Shown piece by piece: positions 31,598 to 39,402 of a DNA stretch of 40,502 nucleotides. The notes below the pieces were generated by a model. That model was not told where the DNA came from, did not search any database, and saw only the letters and a list, made by a program, of their open reading frames with translations. The stretch's first letter is position 1. The number at the start of each line of letters is the position of its first letter. The stretch spans positions 1 through 40,502 of the forward strand of contig JAFWOP010000090.1 of NCBI GenBank assembly GCA_017545365.1. The letters are read 5' to 3'. Made by a program: the position numbers and the translations under genes. The DNA is from Bacteroidales bacterium (GTDB lineage: Bacteria; Bacteroidota; Bacteroidia; Bacteroidales; P3).

Positions 31598-33073
31598 TTA
31601 ATACTCATGATGCACTTCGTGACCTTCCACGTAGATGGCCGAGAAGGGACGGGCGGGACAGAGGTTCTCGCAGGCACCGCAGCCGATGCAGCGCTCCTCG
31701 TTGACGGCGGGTACATAGGGTGATTCGTCGTCATCTGGGTCGCTGGGCACCATCTCGATGGCTCCGGTCGGACAGTGGCGCTCGCAGTTGCCGCAGTCTA
31801 CACCATCGGTGAGCACCAGACAGTTCTTCTTAATCCATACGGCATGGCCAATCTGCGTCGATGCCTTGTCTTCGAGGCTGATGGGCTTGATGGCTCCAGC
31901 AGGGCAGACTTCCGAACAGCGGTTGCACTCGGGACGGCAGTAGCCAAGCTCATAACTCATGGTGGGCATCATCAGATGCAGCAGGTCGGTCGACGGGCGC
32001 AGCACTTGGTTCGGGCACTCCGACACGCAGAGCTGACAACCTGTGCAGCGCTGTGCAAAGTTCTTTGCGGAGAGCGAGCCCGGAGGCGTGAGGGGAGTCT
32101 GTCGCGAGGGTGCCACCTTGTCCTTAATCTCGGCGAGACCTCCGTCCACCTTCTTCTTCTCCTGCGCCATTGCCGTTGTGGCAAGGGCAGCCGTGGCAAT
32201 CAGGAAGGAGCGCTTGCTGTCGTCGGTTTTCTTCTCTTGCTTCTTGCTGTGCGCCCATGCATGGTCGTATTTCAATGCATGATGGTTGCACACGCCGATG
32301 CAGTCGCCGCACACCACACAGCGCGAAGCATCGATGGTGTGGTTTTTGAAGTCGATGCACGCGGCCTTGCAGTTCTTGGCACAAAGCGAGCAGTTGCGGC
32401 ATTTCTCTTCGTCGATGTGAATCTTCAGCCAAGAGAATCGGGCAAAGAACGATAGCACCGTACCCACAGGACAGATGGTGTTGCAATATGTGCGGCCGTT
32501 CTTCCATGCCAGCGGGATGAGCACCAACACGGTGATGATAGCAATAGCAAGCACTACGCCGATGGAAGGAACCAGTACGTCGACGGAATAGAAAGCATAG
32601 CTGTCTATGTGTTCGGCGATGGCTGCCAGACCGTTGTTGCAAAGTTTCCACAACGGTTGGAAGATGGTTGTGGCGATGCGACCAAAGGCGGAGTAGGGGG
32701 CTAGCAACTGTACGATGCTGCCGATGCCTGCAAGGAATGCCACGATGAACACGCCGAGCACCGTATACCTCAACCACGAGAGTGCCTTCGAATAAGAGTA
32801 GCGGTTCTTTTTCGCCTTCTTGCCAAACCATGCGATGACATCTTGGAATACGCCAAGAGGACAAATGATGGAGCAATAGATGCGACCGAAAATGAGCGTC
32901 AGCACGATGAGTGCAATGACGACAATGGCATTGAGTGCCATGATGGCTGGCAGAAACTGTACTTTCGCCATCCATCCGAGCCATCGGTGGGCAGTTCCTG
33001 TGAAGTCGAGGAACAGCAAGGTGATTCCGATGAAGAACACCAATGCGAGAATGGTACGAATTCTTTTTAGCAT
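31598..33073 (-). CDS. NapH/NapG-like polyferredoxin membrane protein
   Basis: 491 residues. The N-terminal half (1 to about 215) has five or six membrane spans and two conserved CxxxCP motifs, YCSIICPLG and YCNTICPVG, as in NapH, NosR and related quinol-linked FeS proteins. Two [4Fe-4S] clusters follow at CRNCSLCAKNCK and CVVCGDCIGVCN (about 220-270). At about 288-305 KRSFLIATAALATTAMAQ looks like an internal Tat-like signal or span. Beyond it lie four more cluster motifs (CTGCQLCVSECP, CRPECNRCSEVCP, CGNCERHCP, CIGCGACENLCP), as in NapG. It reads as a NapH-NapG fusion moving electrons from quinol to a periplasmic acceptor, plausibly the neighbouring reductase. The gap to tatC is 74 bases. 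Confidence 0.88.
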   Translation of the reverse strand: MLKRIRTILALVFFIGITLLFLDFTGTAHRWLGWMAKVQFLPAIMALNAIVVIALIVLTLIFGRIYCSIICPLGVFQDVIAWFGKKAKKNRYSYSKALSWLRYTVLGVFIVAFLAGIGSIVQLLAPYSAFGRIATTIFQPLWKLCNNGLAAIAEHIDSYAFYSVDVLVPSIGVVLAIAIITVLVLIPLAWKNGRTYCNTICPVGTVLSFFARFSWLKIHIDEEKCRNCSLCAKNCKAACIDFKNHTIDASRCVVCGDCIGVCNHHALKYDHAWAHSKKQEKKTDDSKRSFLIATAALATTAMAQEKKKVDGGLAEIKDKVAPSRQTPLTPPGSLSAKNFAQRCTGCQLCVSECPNQVLRPSTDLLHLMMPTMSYELGYCRPECNRCSEVCPAGAIKPISLEDKASTQIGHAVWIKKNCLVLTDGVDCGNCERHCPTGAIEMVPSDPDDDESPYVPAVNEERCIGCGACENLCPARPFSAIYVEGHEVHHEY

Positions 33074-33147
33074 ATTGTTTTTGTATAAATGTAGATCAGT
33101 AGCGTAGATAGCAAAGTCTGGCAGAGCAGAGATGGCAAAGCCAAAAC

Positions 33148-33915
33148 TTAACGGGCACCCTTGGGTACAAGCAGGATGCTGCCTTCATAGAGTAGCCAGA
33201 TGGGCAGCGCCACGAGCGTGAGTGTGAATGCGTCGGTGGTAGGCGTGATGATGGCAGCGATGACAAGGATGACGATGACGGCATGTCGGCGGTATTCGCG
33301 CATGACAGGACGTGTGAGGATACCCATTCGGCCGAGTATCCAGCAGACTACGGGTAGCTCGAACACCAGTCCCAGCACAAGGCTCATGGTGATGAGTGTG
33401 TCCATGTACGACTGCAGCGTGAGCATGTTGGCAACATCGGGGCTCACTTGGTAAGTGCCCAGGAACTTCACCGTAAATGGGAAGATGAGCAGGTAGTTGA
33501 GGAGCGTGCCGATGGCAAACATCACGTAGGCCGATCCTACAATCTGTACGGCGTAACGTCGTTCACTTTCATAGAGAGCTGGCGACACAAAGGCAAAGAT
33601 TTCATAGAGCACGTAGGGCGATGCCGCTAGCAGTCCAGCATAGAGTGCCGTTTTCAGGTGAATCATGAACTGTTCGGTGAGCCCGGTGTTCATGAGTCCC
33701 ACCGTGAACGGCTCCACACCCAACAGCCGATAGGTCACGAAGTCGCTCGAGCGCGGCGCAAGCACGATGTCGAACAGCTGTTCCTTGAAGGCGAATGCCA
33801 CAACACCGAGCACCGCTGTGACTGCGAGACAGCGCAGCAATCGGTTGCGCAGTTCGTCCAGATGATCCCAGAACGTGCCGGTAGCATTGCTGCTGTTGTC
33901 AGCCTCGTTGCTCAT
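33148..33915 (-). CDS. tatC: Sec-independent protein translocase TatC
   Basis: 255 residues with six membrane spans, the usual size. TatC binds the twin-arginine signal. The N-terminal cytoplasmic motif [14 protein letters not shown] (about 15-28) contains the family HLxELRx[17 protein letters not shown] is the conserved first periplasmic-loop/second-loop signature and GLVFELPVV holds the conserved Phe-Glu. The start codon overlaps the tatA stop by 4 bases (ATGA), implying translational coupling. Downstream genes are the FeS membrane protein and a Tat-signal reductase. Confidence 0.96.
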   Translation of the reverse strand: MSNEADNSSNATGTFWDHLDELRNRLLRCLAVTAVLGVVAFAFKEQLFDIVLAPRSSDFVTYRLLGVEPFTVGLMNTGLTEQFMIHLKTALYAGLLAASPYVLYEIFAFVSPALYESERRYAVQIVGSAYVMFAIGTLLNYLLIFPFTVKFLGTYQVSPDVANMLTLQSYMDTLITMSLVLGLVFELPVVCWILGRMGILTRPVMREYRRHAVIVILVIAAIITPTTDAFTLTLVALPIWLLYEGSILLVPKGAR

Positions 33916-34103
33916 TTCTTCTGTTCTTCTTCCTTCTTGTCGTTCAGGTCTTTCAGCTCGTCGTCAACCTCTTTCATTCCTTCTTTGAAACTCTTCACGC
34001 CTTTGCCAAGGCCTTTCATGAGTTCAGGAATCTTCTTGCCGCCGAAGAGCAGCAGGATGATGAGTGCGATGACGAGAATCTCTTGCATGCCAAGTCCAAA
34101 CAT
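33912..34103 (-). CDS. tatA: Twin-arginine translocase subunit TatA/E
   Basis: 63 residues: a short N-terminal membrane helix ([20 protein letters not shown], with the conserved FG hinge), an amphipathic helix ([18 protein letters not shown]) and a charged tail. TatA forms the transport pore with TatC. There is no separate TatB here, as in many Bacteroidota with a minimal TatA-TatC system; a TatB elsewhere cannot be excluded. It leads the operon. Confidence 0.93.
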   Translation of the reverse strand: MFGLGMQEILVIALIILLLFGGKKIPELMKGLGKGVKSFKEGMKEVDDELKDLNDKKEEEQKK

Positions 34104-34134
34104 AGTTTTATCTTTTTTAGTTATTACTTCCGTG

Positions 34135-34166
34135 CAAATTTACATAAAAAAGTGGAAACAGCCAAG
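34135..34166 (-). promoter_or_regulatory. Probable promoter for the tat operon
   Basis: On the minus strand TAAATTTG (34142-34135) is a good -7 box. A CTTG in ATTTCTTGG (34166-34163) lies 20 bases upstream. The same ATTTCTTGG occupies that position before the tRNA promoter. Confidence 0.65.
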
Positions 34167-34222
34167 AAATCGGCAAAAAAAGTAAGATAACGTCTTTAAT
34201 AGTGTTGCGGAAGAGAGTGTGT

Positions 34223-34256
34223 TTAATTGATAGTTGATAGTTGACAATTGATAATT
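34223..34256. repeat. AT-rich intergenic micro-repeat, second copy
   Basis: 34 bases matching 14264-14297 with two differences. It lies between the tat operon and the tRNA region. Confidence 0.7.
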
Positions 34257-34305
34257 ATGATTACCTTTGCCTATTTGAATCGCGACCCATCACGGAACCA
34301 TAGAT

Positions 34306-34364
34306 GCCATAGCAACAAAAAAAGCAGTCCGATTGGACTGCTTGAGTTGCGGAGGCAGGACTCG
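34306..34364 (-). repeat. Partial duplicate of the tRNA-Met 3' end and terminator
   Basis: 59 bases identical to 34439-34497 except one base in the terminator loop (GATT against GTTT). It holds a terminator hairpin (34322-34330 with 34335-34343) and the last 18 bases of the tRNA, then is broken by the short element at 34365. After that element come AAC and TGCGACC, which match the next part of the tRNA, so the duplicate was probably longer before the insertion. Confidence 0.85.
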
Positions 34365-34408
34365 CGCTCGGCCCCTATGGGGACGCTTTCGTAGCGACAC
34401 GGAGAAAG
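34365..34408. mobile_element. 44-bp short inserted repeat, copy B
   Basis: Starts CGCTCGGCCC and ends CGGAGAAAG, sharing ends and the core CGCTTTCGTAGCGA with copy A (7366-7407). It lies between ACTCG and AAC, which are adjacent as ACTCGAAC in the intact tRNA copy at 34493-34500. It therefore looks inserted into a tRNA duplicate. Mobility is inferred. Confidence 0.6.
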
Positions 34409-34454
34409 AACTGCGACCGGAAGCATGTGAAGGGTACTGCCATAGCAACAAAAA

Positions 34455-34476
34455 AAGCAGTCCGTTTGGACTGCTT
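34455..34476 (-). terminator. Terminator of the tRNA-Met gene
   Basis: AAGCAGTCC (34455-34463) pairs with GGACTGCTT (34468-34476). Read on the minus strand it follows the tRNA by 3 bases and is followed by a T-run. Confidence 0.9.
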
Positions 34477-34479
34477 GAG

Positions 34480-34552
34480 TTGCGGAGGCAGGACTCGAAC
34501 ATGCGACCTCCAGGTTATGAGCCTGGCGAGCTACCAACTGCTCCACTCCGCG
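34480..34552 (-). tRNA. tRNA-Met (CAU), initiator-like
   Basis: A full cloverleaf on the minus strand: acceptor CGCGGAG/CTCCGCA, D stem GAGC/GCTC, anticodon loop CTCATAA, T loop TTCGAGT. Base 1 is C opposite A at 72, the mismatch that marks initiator tRNA, and base 73 is A. The anticodon stem is CCAGG/CCTGG, so the usual three G-C pairs are AGG/CCT here. The T stem has one T-C mismatch (52-62). No CCA is encoded. A promoter box TACCTTTG lies upstream at 34582-34575. Confidence 0.92.
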
Positions 34553-34574
34553 ATGTATTTCTTATAAGCGGGTG

Positions 34575-34606
34575 CAAAGGTACTACTTTTTTTTGTAATA
34601 TCCAAG
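34575..34606 (-). promoter_or_regulatory. Promoter for tRNA-Met
   Basis: On the minus strand TACCTTTG (34582-34575) is a consensus -7 box, and CTTG in ATTTCTTGG (34606-34603) lies 20 bases upstream. Confidence 0.7.
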
Positions 34607-34662
34607 AAATATTCCAAATATTTTTGCTTATTGCCATTTTTTCTCTTTTTTAACCCAATTTA

Positions 34663-34694
34663 TTTGTATGAATGGAAGAAAAAAACTAATTTTG
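34663..34694 (+). promoter_or_regulatory. Promoter for tetR-fabG
   Basis: TTTG at 34663-34666 and TAATTTTG at 34687-34694 are 20 bases apart. The leader to the ATG at 34749 is about 48 bases. Confidence 0.87.
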
Positions 34695-34748
34695 CACACG
34701 ACTAATGCAATGTGCAATTTTTAGTTCTCATCATAAGAATCAGAAACA

Positions 34749-35342
34749 ATGTCGATATCAAAAACTAGACAGTTACTTGTTGAAGTGGCGCGCCAGCTGT
34801 TTGCCAAGAATGGTTTGGCGAATACTACGATGAACGACATTGCCGTCGCTTCAGGCAAGGGGCGTCGCACGCTTTACACCTATTTTAAAAGTAAGGAGGA
34901 AGTCTATTATGCTGTTATCGAAACCGAGTTGGAGCGATTGAGCGACAAACTCGATGAAGTGGCAGCCAAGCGGATTCGTCCGCAGGAGAAAATCATCGAG
35001 CTTATCTACACGCATTTGAGCTCCATTCGTGAGACGGTGGTGCGCAATGGTAACCTGCGCGCCGAGTTCTTCCGCAACATTTGGACGGTGGAGAAGGTGC
35101 GCAAGAACTTCGATGACGAGGAGATCAAGCTCTTCCGCAAGGTTTATGCCGAGGGTAAGGCCGAAGGAGAGTTCGACATCGATAATGTAGACTTGGTCGC
35201 CGACATCACCCACTATTGCATCAAGGGCCTGGAGGTGCCCTACATCTATGGCCGAATTGCTCATGGCATGACCGAGGAGGCTACCAAACCGCAGGTGGCG
35301 AAGGTCGTCTACGGTGCCCTCGGAAAGCGAATGTTCAAATAG
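34749..35342 (+). CDS. TetR-family transcriptional regulator
   Basis: 197 residues. The N-terminal helix-turn-helix is clear: RQLLVEVARQLFAKNGLANT, TMNDIAVASGKGRRTLYTYF, KSKEEVYYAVIETEL (about 7-57). The C-terminal 140 residues are the helical ligand and dimer domain, with no recognisable ligand signature. It lies 41 bases upstream of fabG on the same strand with no terminator between, so the two are probably co-transcribed. The regulator may control its own operon and respond to an acyl or lipid signal, as FabR/FadR-like TetR proteins do; that is inference from the neighbour only. Confidence 0.93.
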   Translation: MSISKTRQLLVEVARQLFAKNGLANTTMNDIAVASGKGRRTLYTYFKSKEEVYYAVIETELERLSDKLDEVAAKRIRPQEKIIELIYTHLSSIRETVVRNGNLRAEFFRNIWTVEKVRKNFDDEEIKLFRKVYAEGKAEGEFDIDNVDLVADITHYCIKGLEVPYIYGRIAHGMTEEATKPQVAKVVYGALGKRMFK

Positions 35343-35383
35343 AAAGAAACTAACAGATTTATTGATAATCAAAACAAAGAACT

Positions 35384-36121
35384 ATGAAATTACTGGAAGG
35401 TAAGACAGCTCTGATCACTGGAGCTGCACGTGGCATTGGCAAGGCCATTGCACTTCGTTTCGCCGCAGAAGGCGCCAACATCGCATTCACCGACCTCGCT
35501 GTCAACGAGGAGACTCAGGCCGAGATTGAGGCTCTGGGCGTGAAGGCAAAGAGCTACGCCAGCAACGCTGCCGACTTTGCTCAGACCGAGGAAGTCGTGA
35601 AGCAGGTGAAGGAGGAGTTTGGCTCCATCGACATTCTTGTCAACAATGCTGGTATCACCAAGGACGGCCTGATGCTGCGCATGAGTGAGCAGCAGTGGGA
35701 CGCCGTTATAGCAGTTAACCTGAAGTCTGCATTCAACTTCATCCACGCCTGCGTACCTATCATGATGCGCCAGCGTGGCGGAAGCATCATCAACATGGCT
35801 TCCGTCGTGGGTGTTCACGGCAATGCCGGACAGGCCAACTATGCAGCATCGAAGGCTGGTCTGATTGCACTCGCGAAGTCTATTGCACAGGAAATGGGTC
35901 CGAAGGGCATCCGCGCCAACGCCATCGCCCCCGGCTTCATCGATACTGCCATGACGCAGGCTCTGCCCGAGGACGTTCGCAAGGAGTGGTGTCAGAAGAT
36001 TCCTCTTCGTCGCGGTGGCACTGTCGACGATATCGCCAACACAGCCGTTTATCTGGCCAGCGACCTCTCGTCGTATGTCAGCGGCCAGGTCATCCAGGTC
36101 GATGGTGGCATGAATATGTAG
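35384..36121 (+). CDS. fabG: 3-oxoacyl-[acyl-carrier-protein] reductase
   Basis: 245 residues, standard for the short-chain dehydrogenase family. It reduces 3-oxoacyl-ACP with NADPH in fatty-acid synthesis. The nucleotide-binding TGAARGIG is at 12-19 and NNAG at 87-90. The catalytic Ser140, Tyr153 and Lys157 lie in SIINMASVVG and ANYAASKAG. IRANAIAPGFIDTAMTQALP and SSYVSGQVIQVDGGMNM are the FabG-typical C-terminal segments. It follows tetR and ends before a strong terminator. Other SDR specificities cannot be fully excluded, but identity with FabG signatures is high. Confidence 0.9.
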   Translation: MKLLEGKTALITGAARGIGKAIALRFAAEGANIAFTDLAVNEETQAEIEALGVKAKSYASNAADFAQTEEVVKQVKEEFGSIDILVNNAGITKDGLMLRMSEQQWDAVIAVNLKSAFNFIHACVPIMMRQRGGSIINMASVVGVHGNAGQANYAASKAGLIALAKSIAQEMGPKGIRANAIAPGFIDTAMTQALPEDVRKEWCQKIPLRRGGTVDDIANTAVYLASDLSSYVSGQVIQVDGGMNM

Positions 36122-36193
36122 GAAAAAGGGGGTAATGGTTAGTATTTTCATAATCGATTTGAAATATATTTCACTCTTTTAGTGTCACCCCCT

Positions 36194-36223
36194 AGCCCTG
36201 GTCGTGAGACCGGGGCTTTTTTG
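36194..36223 (+). terminator. Terminator after fabG
   Basis: AGCCCTGGTC (36194-36203) pairs with GACCGGGGCT (36208-36217) with one non-standard pair, followed by six T. Confidence 0.88.
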
Positions 36224-36294
36224 TTTACCTTGACTATATATAAATAGGTGCAGAACAGGAAATTTCTATTACGGTCAAAAGAAATTACTTTCTT

Positions 36295-36328
36295 TTTGCA
36301 TTCTTACACGAGATTTTTTGTATCTTTG
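36295..36328 (+). promoter_or_regulatory. Promoter for the GH2 glycosidase gene
   Basis: TATCTTTG at 36321-36328 is a consensus -7 box. TTTG at 36295-36298 is 22 bases upstream, slightly long. The ATG follows at 36353. Confidence 0.8.
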
Positions 36329-36352
36329 CAAGAAATAAACTGACGAACCTTT

Positions 36353-38824
36353 ATGAAAGCATCCCTTTTCAACACGACAAGAGCTTGGAAGCGTTGTTGG
36401 CCGTTGGCCTTGGTGGCATTGACGTCGCTGGCCGTGCAGGCGCAGACACGCATGGTGGATAACTTAGTCGACGGCTGGCGGTTCCATGCTGGCGACATCA
36501 CGGAGGCAGCGCAGCCTGCCTACGACGATAGTAGCTGGCGCACCGTCGCCCTTCCTCACGATTTCCAGATTGAACAGCCGTGGGTGGCACCCGATGCAGG
36601 CGAGAAAGCCGACAACACCGATGTTGCTGCGAACATCAGGAGTCGCCTCTCGAGCCGCGGCTTCAAGGAGATGGGGCAGGGGTGGTATCGCTATCACCTG
36701 ACGCCCGATGCCAGTCTGAAGGACAAGCGCCTGCTGCTCGACTTCGGAGGCATCATGTATGTCGGCGATGTCTACCTCAATGGTGAGCGCATTGGCGGTA
36801 CCGACTATGGCTACGTGGGCTTCGAGGTTGACATCACGGGCCGACTGCGCTTTGGTGAGGACAACGTCATCGCCGTGCGTGCCGACACACGCGACCCGTT
36901 CAGCTCCCGTTGGTACACCGGTGGTGGTCTCTTCCGCTGTGTGAAACTCATTGCTACAGCCGGCGACCAGTTCTTCACGCGACATCCTCTTTATATCCGT
37001 ACACGCGAGAACCGCTATGTTGATATCTCGGCGGAGTTCACCAATCGTGGGCGTGACCGTCAGACAGGGCTGCGCGTGCGAATCCTCGATCCCGATGGTC
37101 AGCAAGTCTATGAGGGCACGTCGACACGTCGTCGCAATACGCAGTCGCGCACCATGGAGGCTTATCTGAATGATATCCAGATACCGCAGCCGCAGCTGTG
37201 GGACGTCGACAACCCGCGACTATACACCGTCGTAGCCCAACTTGTGCGCGAAGACGGAACGGTTGCCGACGAGGTCAGCGAGCGCTTCGGCATTCGCACC
37301 ATTGAGATAGGTCCCGACTACGGTCTGAAGCTCAATGGCCGGAAGGTCTTGCTGAAAGGCTATGCCAACCACCACTCACTTGGAGCGCTTGGTGCAGCCA
37401 ACTATCCGCGTGCCATCGAGAAGCGCCTTCAGCTCATGAAGCAGTTTGGCATAAATCACATTCGCACCAGTCACAATCCCTATAGTCGCGAGTTTATCGA
37501 GCTTTGCGACCAATATGGCATCCTCGTCGTAGATGAGCTCTACGATAAGTGGACGCGTCAGCACACCGGAGGCCGCGTGGCGTTCGAACAGTTGTGGCAA
37601 TACGATGTTCCCGAGTGGGTGCGCCGCGATCGCAACTCTCCATCAGTGGTGCTCTGGAGTCTTGGCAACGAGCTGCAGCAAGATCCCAACCAGCCGTTCA
37701 ACGACTTCGGCGTGACCATGTTTAAACTGCAGAAGACACTCATCCAGCGATACGATTCTACACGACTTGTCACCGTGGCTATGCATCCGCGCTATCGCAA
37801 CTGGGATACCGACTCGCTGCCCTGCGACCTTGCTATGCAGACCGATGTGCAGGCCTATAACTATCGCTATATGTACTTCCCCGGCGATGGTCGTCGCTTC
37901 CCGTGGATGACGTTCTACCAGAGTGAGGCCGCCGTGGCCGCTATGGGACCGAACTTCTTTGAGATGGACCTCGACCGTGTCATCGGACTTGCCTACTGGG
38001 GAGCTATCGACTATCTCGGCGAGTCGCAGGGATGGCCAGCAAAGGGTTGGGCACAGGGCGTGTTCGATATATCTCTTGAGCCGAAGCCCAAGGCTTATCT
38101 CATGCGAAGCATGTTCAAGCCCGACGAGCCCGTTGTTCACATCGCCGTTGTCGACAGTCGTGGCGACCAGATGTGGAATGGAGTGCAGACCGGCAACGAT
38201 GGAATGAGCGACCACTGGGATCGCAAGCCCGGCTCTCGCCTGCAGGTCATCACCTATACCAATGCAGAGGAGGTGGAACTCTTCGTCAATGGAAAGAGCC
38301 TTGGCCGCAAGGCGAATCCCGTGGACGATGCCAAGCGCCGCAATCAGATACGATGGGACGACGTGGAATATCAGCCGGGTCGTGCCGTTGCCGTTGCCTA
38401 CAACAATGGGCGAGAGGTGGCACGACATCAGATTGAAACCCCGGGTGCAGCTGTGAAACTCGTTGCCATTCCCGATCTCGTCCCTGTGAAAGACAAGCGG
38501 AAGGCCGTTGCTGCCGACGACAAGAGTTGGCGTGCTGATGGCATGGACCTGCAGCACGTTCGCATCTATGCTGTCGATGCCAAGGGCCGTCGCGTCTATG
38601 GCGCTCAGCAGGAGTTGACGTTCAGCGTGGAGGGTGATGCCAGCATCGTTGCCGTCACCAATGGCGACATCAATAGCGACGAGCTCAACTGCACCGATCA
38701 CCGCCATCTTTGGAACGGCTCGGCCATGGTCATCCTCCGTGCAGGCAAGACGGCTGGCTCCGTAGTCCTCACCACTCGTACTGAAGGAATGAAACCGCTC
38801 AAGACTGTGCTTGTCACAAAGTGA
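36353..38824 (+). CDS. Secreted glycoside hydrolase family 2 (beta-galactosidase-like)
   Basis: 823 residues with a signal peptide (cleavage near VQAQ, residue 31). The domain order is that of GH2: an N-terminal sugar-binding jelly roll (LPHDFQIEQPW, GIMYVGDVYLNGERIGG, RWYTGGGLFR), an immunoglobulin-like domain, then the catalytic barrel from about 320 (GYANHHSLGALG, INHIRTSHNPYS). The acid/base Glu440 is in SLGNELQ and the likely nucleophile Glu525 in YQSEAA. C-terminal beta domains (about 600-823) include EVELFVNGKSLGR, as in DUF4982-type GH2 enzymes. It probably cleaves a beta-galactoside or related linkage in the periplasm; GH2 substrates vary and no SusC/SusD pair or other glycan gene is nearby to narrow this. 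Confidence 0.92.
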   Translation: MKASLFNTTRAWKRCWPLALVALTSLAVQAQTRMVDNLVDGWRFHAGDITEAAQPAYDDSSWRTVALPHDFQIEQPWVAPDAGEKADNTDVAANIRSRLSSRGFKEMGQGWYRYHLTPDASLKDKRLLLDFGGIMYVGDVYLNGERIGGTDYGYVGFEVDITGRLRFGEDNVIAVRADTRDPFSSRWYTGGGLFRCVKLIATAGDQFFTRHPLYIRTRENRYVDISAEFTNRGRDRQTGLRVRILDPDGQQVYEGTSTRRRNTQSRTMEAYLNDIQIPQPQLWDVDNPRLYTVVAQLVREDGTVADEVSERFGIRTIEIGPDYGLKLNGRKVLLKGYANHHSLGALGAANYPRAIEKRLQLMKQFGINHIRTSHNPYSREFIELCDQYGILVVDELYDKWTRQHTGGRVAFEQLWQYDVPEWVRRDRNSPSVVLWSLGNELQQDPNQPFNDFGVTMFKLQKTLIQRYDSTRLVTVAMHPRYRNWDTDSLPCDLAMQTDVQAYNYRYMYFPGDGRRFPWMTFYQSEAAVAAMGPNFFEMDLDRVIGLAYWGAIDYLGESQGWPAKGWAQGVFDISLEPKPKAYLMRSMFKPDEPVVHIAVVDSRGDQMWNGVQTGNDGMSDHWDRKPGSRLQVITYTNAEEVELFVNGKSLGRKANPVDDAKRRNQIRWDDVEYQPGRAVAVAYNNGREVARHQIETPGAAVKLVAIPDLVPVKDKRKAVAADDKSWRADGMDLQHVRIYAVDAKGRRVYGAQQELTFSVEGDASIVAVTNGDINSDELNCTDHRHLWNGSAMVILRAGKTAGSVVLTTRTEGMKPLKTVLVTK

Positions 38825-38915
38825 GGTCCCACCTCTGTCCTCGTCGAAAGGGAGGGAGATTATCTTCTGCGTGTTGAGGCTTCCCCCGACAAATGAATTG
38901 ATTACTTATTCTATT

Positions 38916-38953
38916 GCTAACGTGCTGTATATGTTTTTACGCAGCACGTTAGC
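38916..38953 (+). terminator. Perfect 12-bp inverted repeat after the GH2 gene
   Basis: GCTAACGTGCTG (38916-38927) is the exact complement of CAGCACGTTAGC (38942-38953). ACATTTTT follows. It may end GH2 transcription, or shield it from the adjacent insertion sequence. Confidence 0.65.
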
Positions 38954-39016
38954 ACATTTTTCGCAGCACATCGTGTCTTTTTGTAAATAAGGTTGACACC
39001 TAAATTACAGAAAGTG

Positions 39017-39379
39017 ATGAAAACAAGTAAGGATTATCTTCGTTCAAGTATGGACCGTGTTCATTTGCGCCAAGAGGTGTATAGGCTTTATCGTTTAGAG
39101 AACCTTCCCCTTAAGGATGTTATGAAAAAAACAGGTTTGGGTCATGGTACAGTTTACCAATATCTTCGTACCTTTGAGGCCGAAAACCCAGAATTAGTTG
39201 TTCAAATGAAGAAACGTAAGGATGTAACCCCTGATGATTACAAGAAGCTGCAGGCAGAGATAGCCCGTCTTCAGAGTGAATTGAAACAAGAGAAGTTGCG
39301 TGCCGACTTTTATGAGGAGATGGTAGCCTTCGGCAAGGAGGTATATGGCATTGACTTAAAAAAAGCTGGCACCAAGTAG
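39017..39379 (+). CDS. IS3-family transposase OrfA
   Basis: 120 residues from the ATG at 39017. It has a helix-turn-helix (YRLENLPLKDVMKKTGLGHG) and a C-terminal leucine-zipper-like helix (YKKLQAEIARLQSELKQEKL) for dimerisation, as in IS3 OrfA. It ends DLKKAGTK at a stop at 39377-39379. A run of seven A just before allows a -1 shift into orfB. Confidence 0.88.
   Translation: MKTSKDYLRSSMDRVHLRQEVYRLYRLENLPLKDVMKKTGLGHGTVYQYLRTFEAENPELVVQMKKRKDVTPDDYKKLQAEIARLQSELKQEKLRADFYEEMVAFGKEVYGIDLKKAGTK
39358..39364 (+). promoter_or_regulatory. Probable programmed -1 frameshift site
   Basis: Seven A (codons TTA AAA AAA GCT in the orfA frame) lie 13 bases before the orfA stop codon. The -1 frame from here (AGC TGG CAC CAA) is open into orfB, giving a fused OrfAB transposase as is usual in IS3 elements. 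Confidence 0.75.
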
Positions 39380-39402
39380 TCAGTAGGCTATACACCCGCG
39401 AC

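Noticed and set aside
30111..34103. Nitrate reductase (nap) locus
   Set aside because: Only NapH/NapG-like features are present; there is no molybdopterin catalytic subunit, and the partner is an aldo/keto reductase.
37643..38707. A 354-codon open frame opposite the GH2 gene
   Set aside because: Antisense shadow without any motif or promoter.
36353..38824. Polysaccharide utilisation locus around the GH2 gene
   Set aside because: No SusC/SusD pair, sensor or second glycosidase is adjacent; the gene stands alone.
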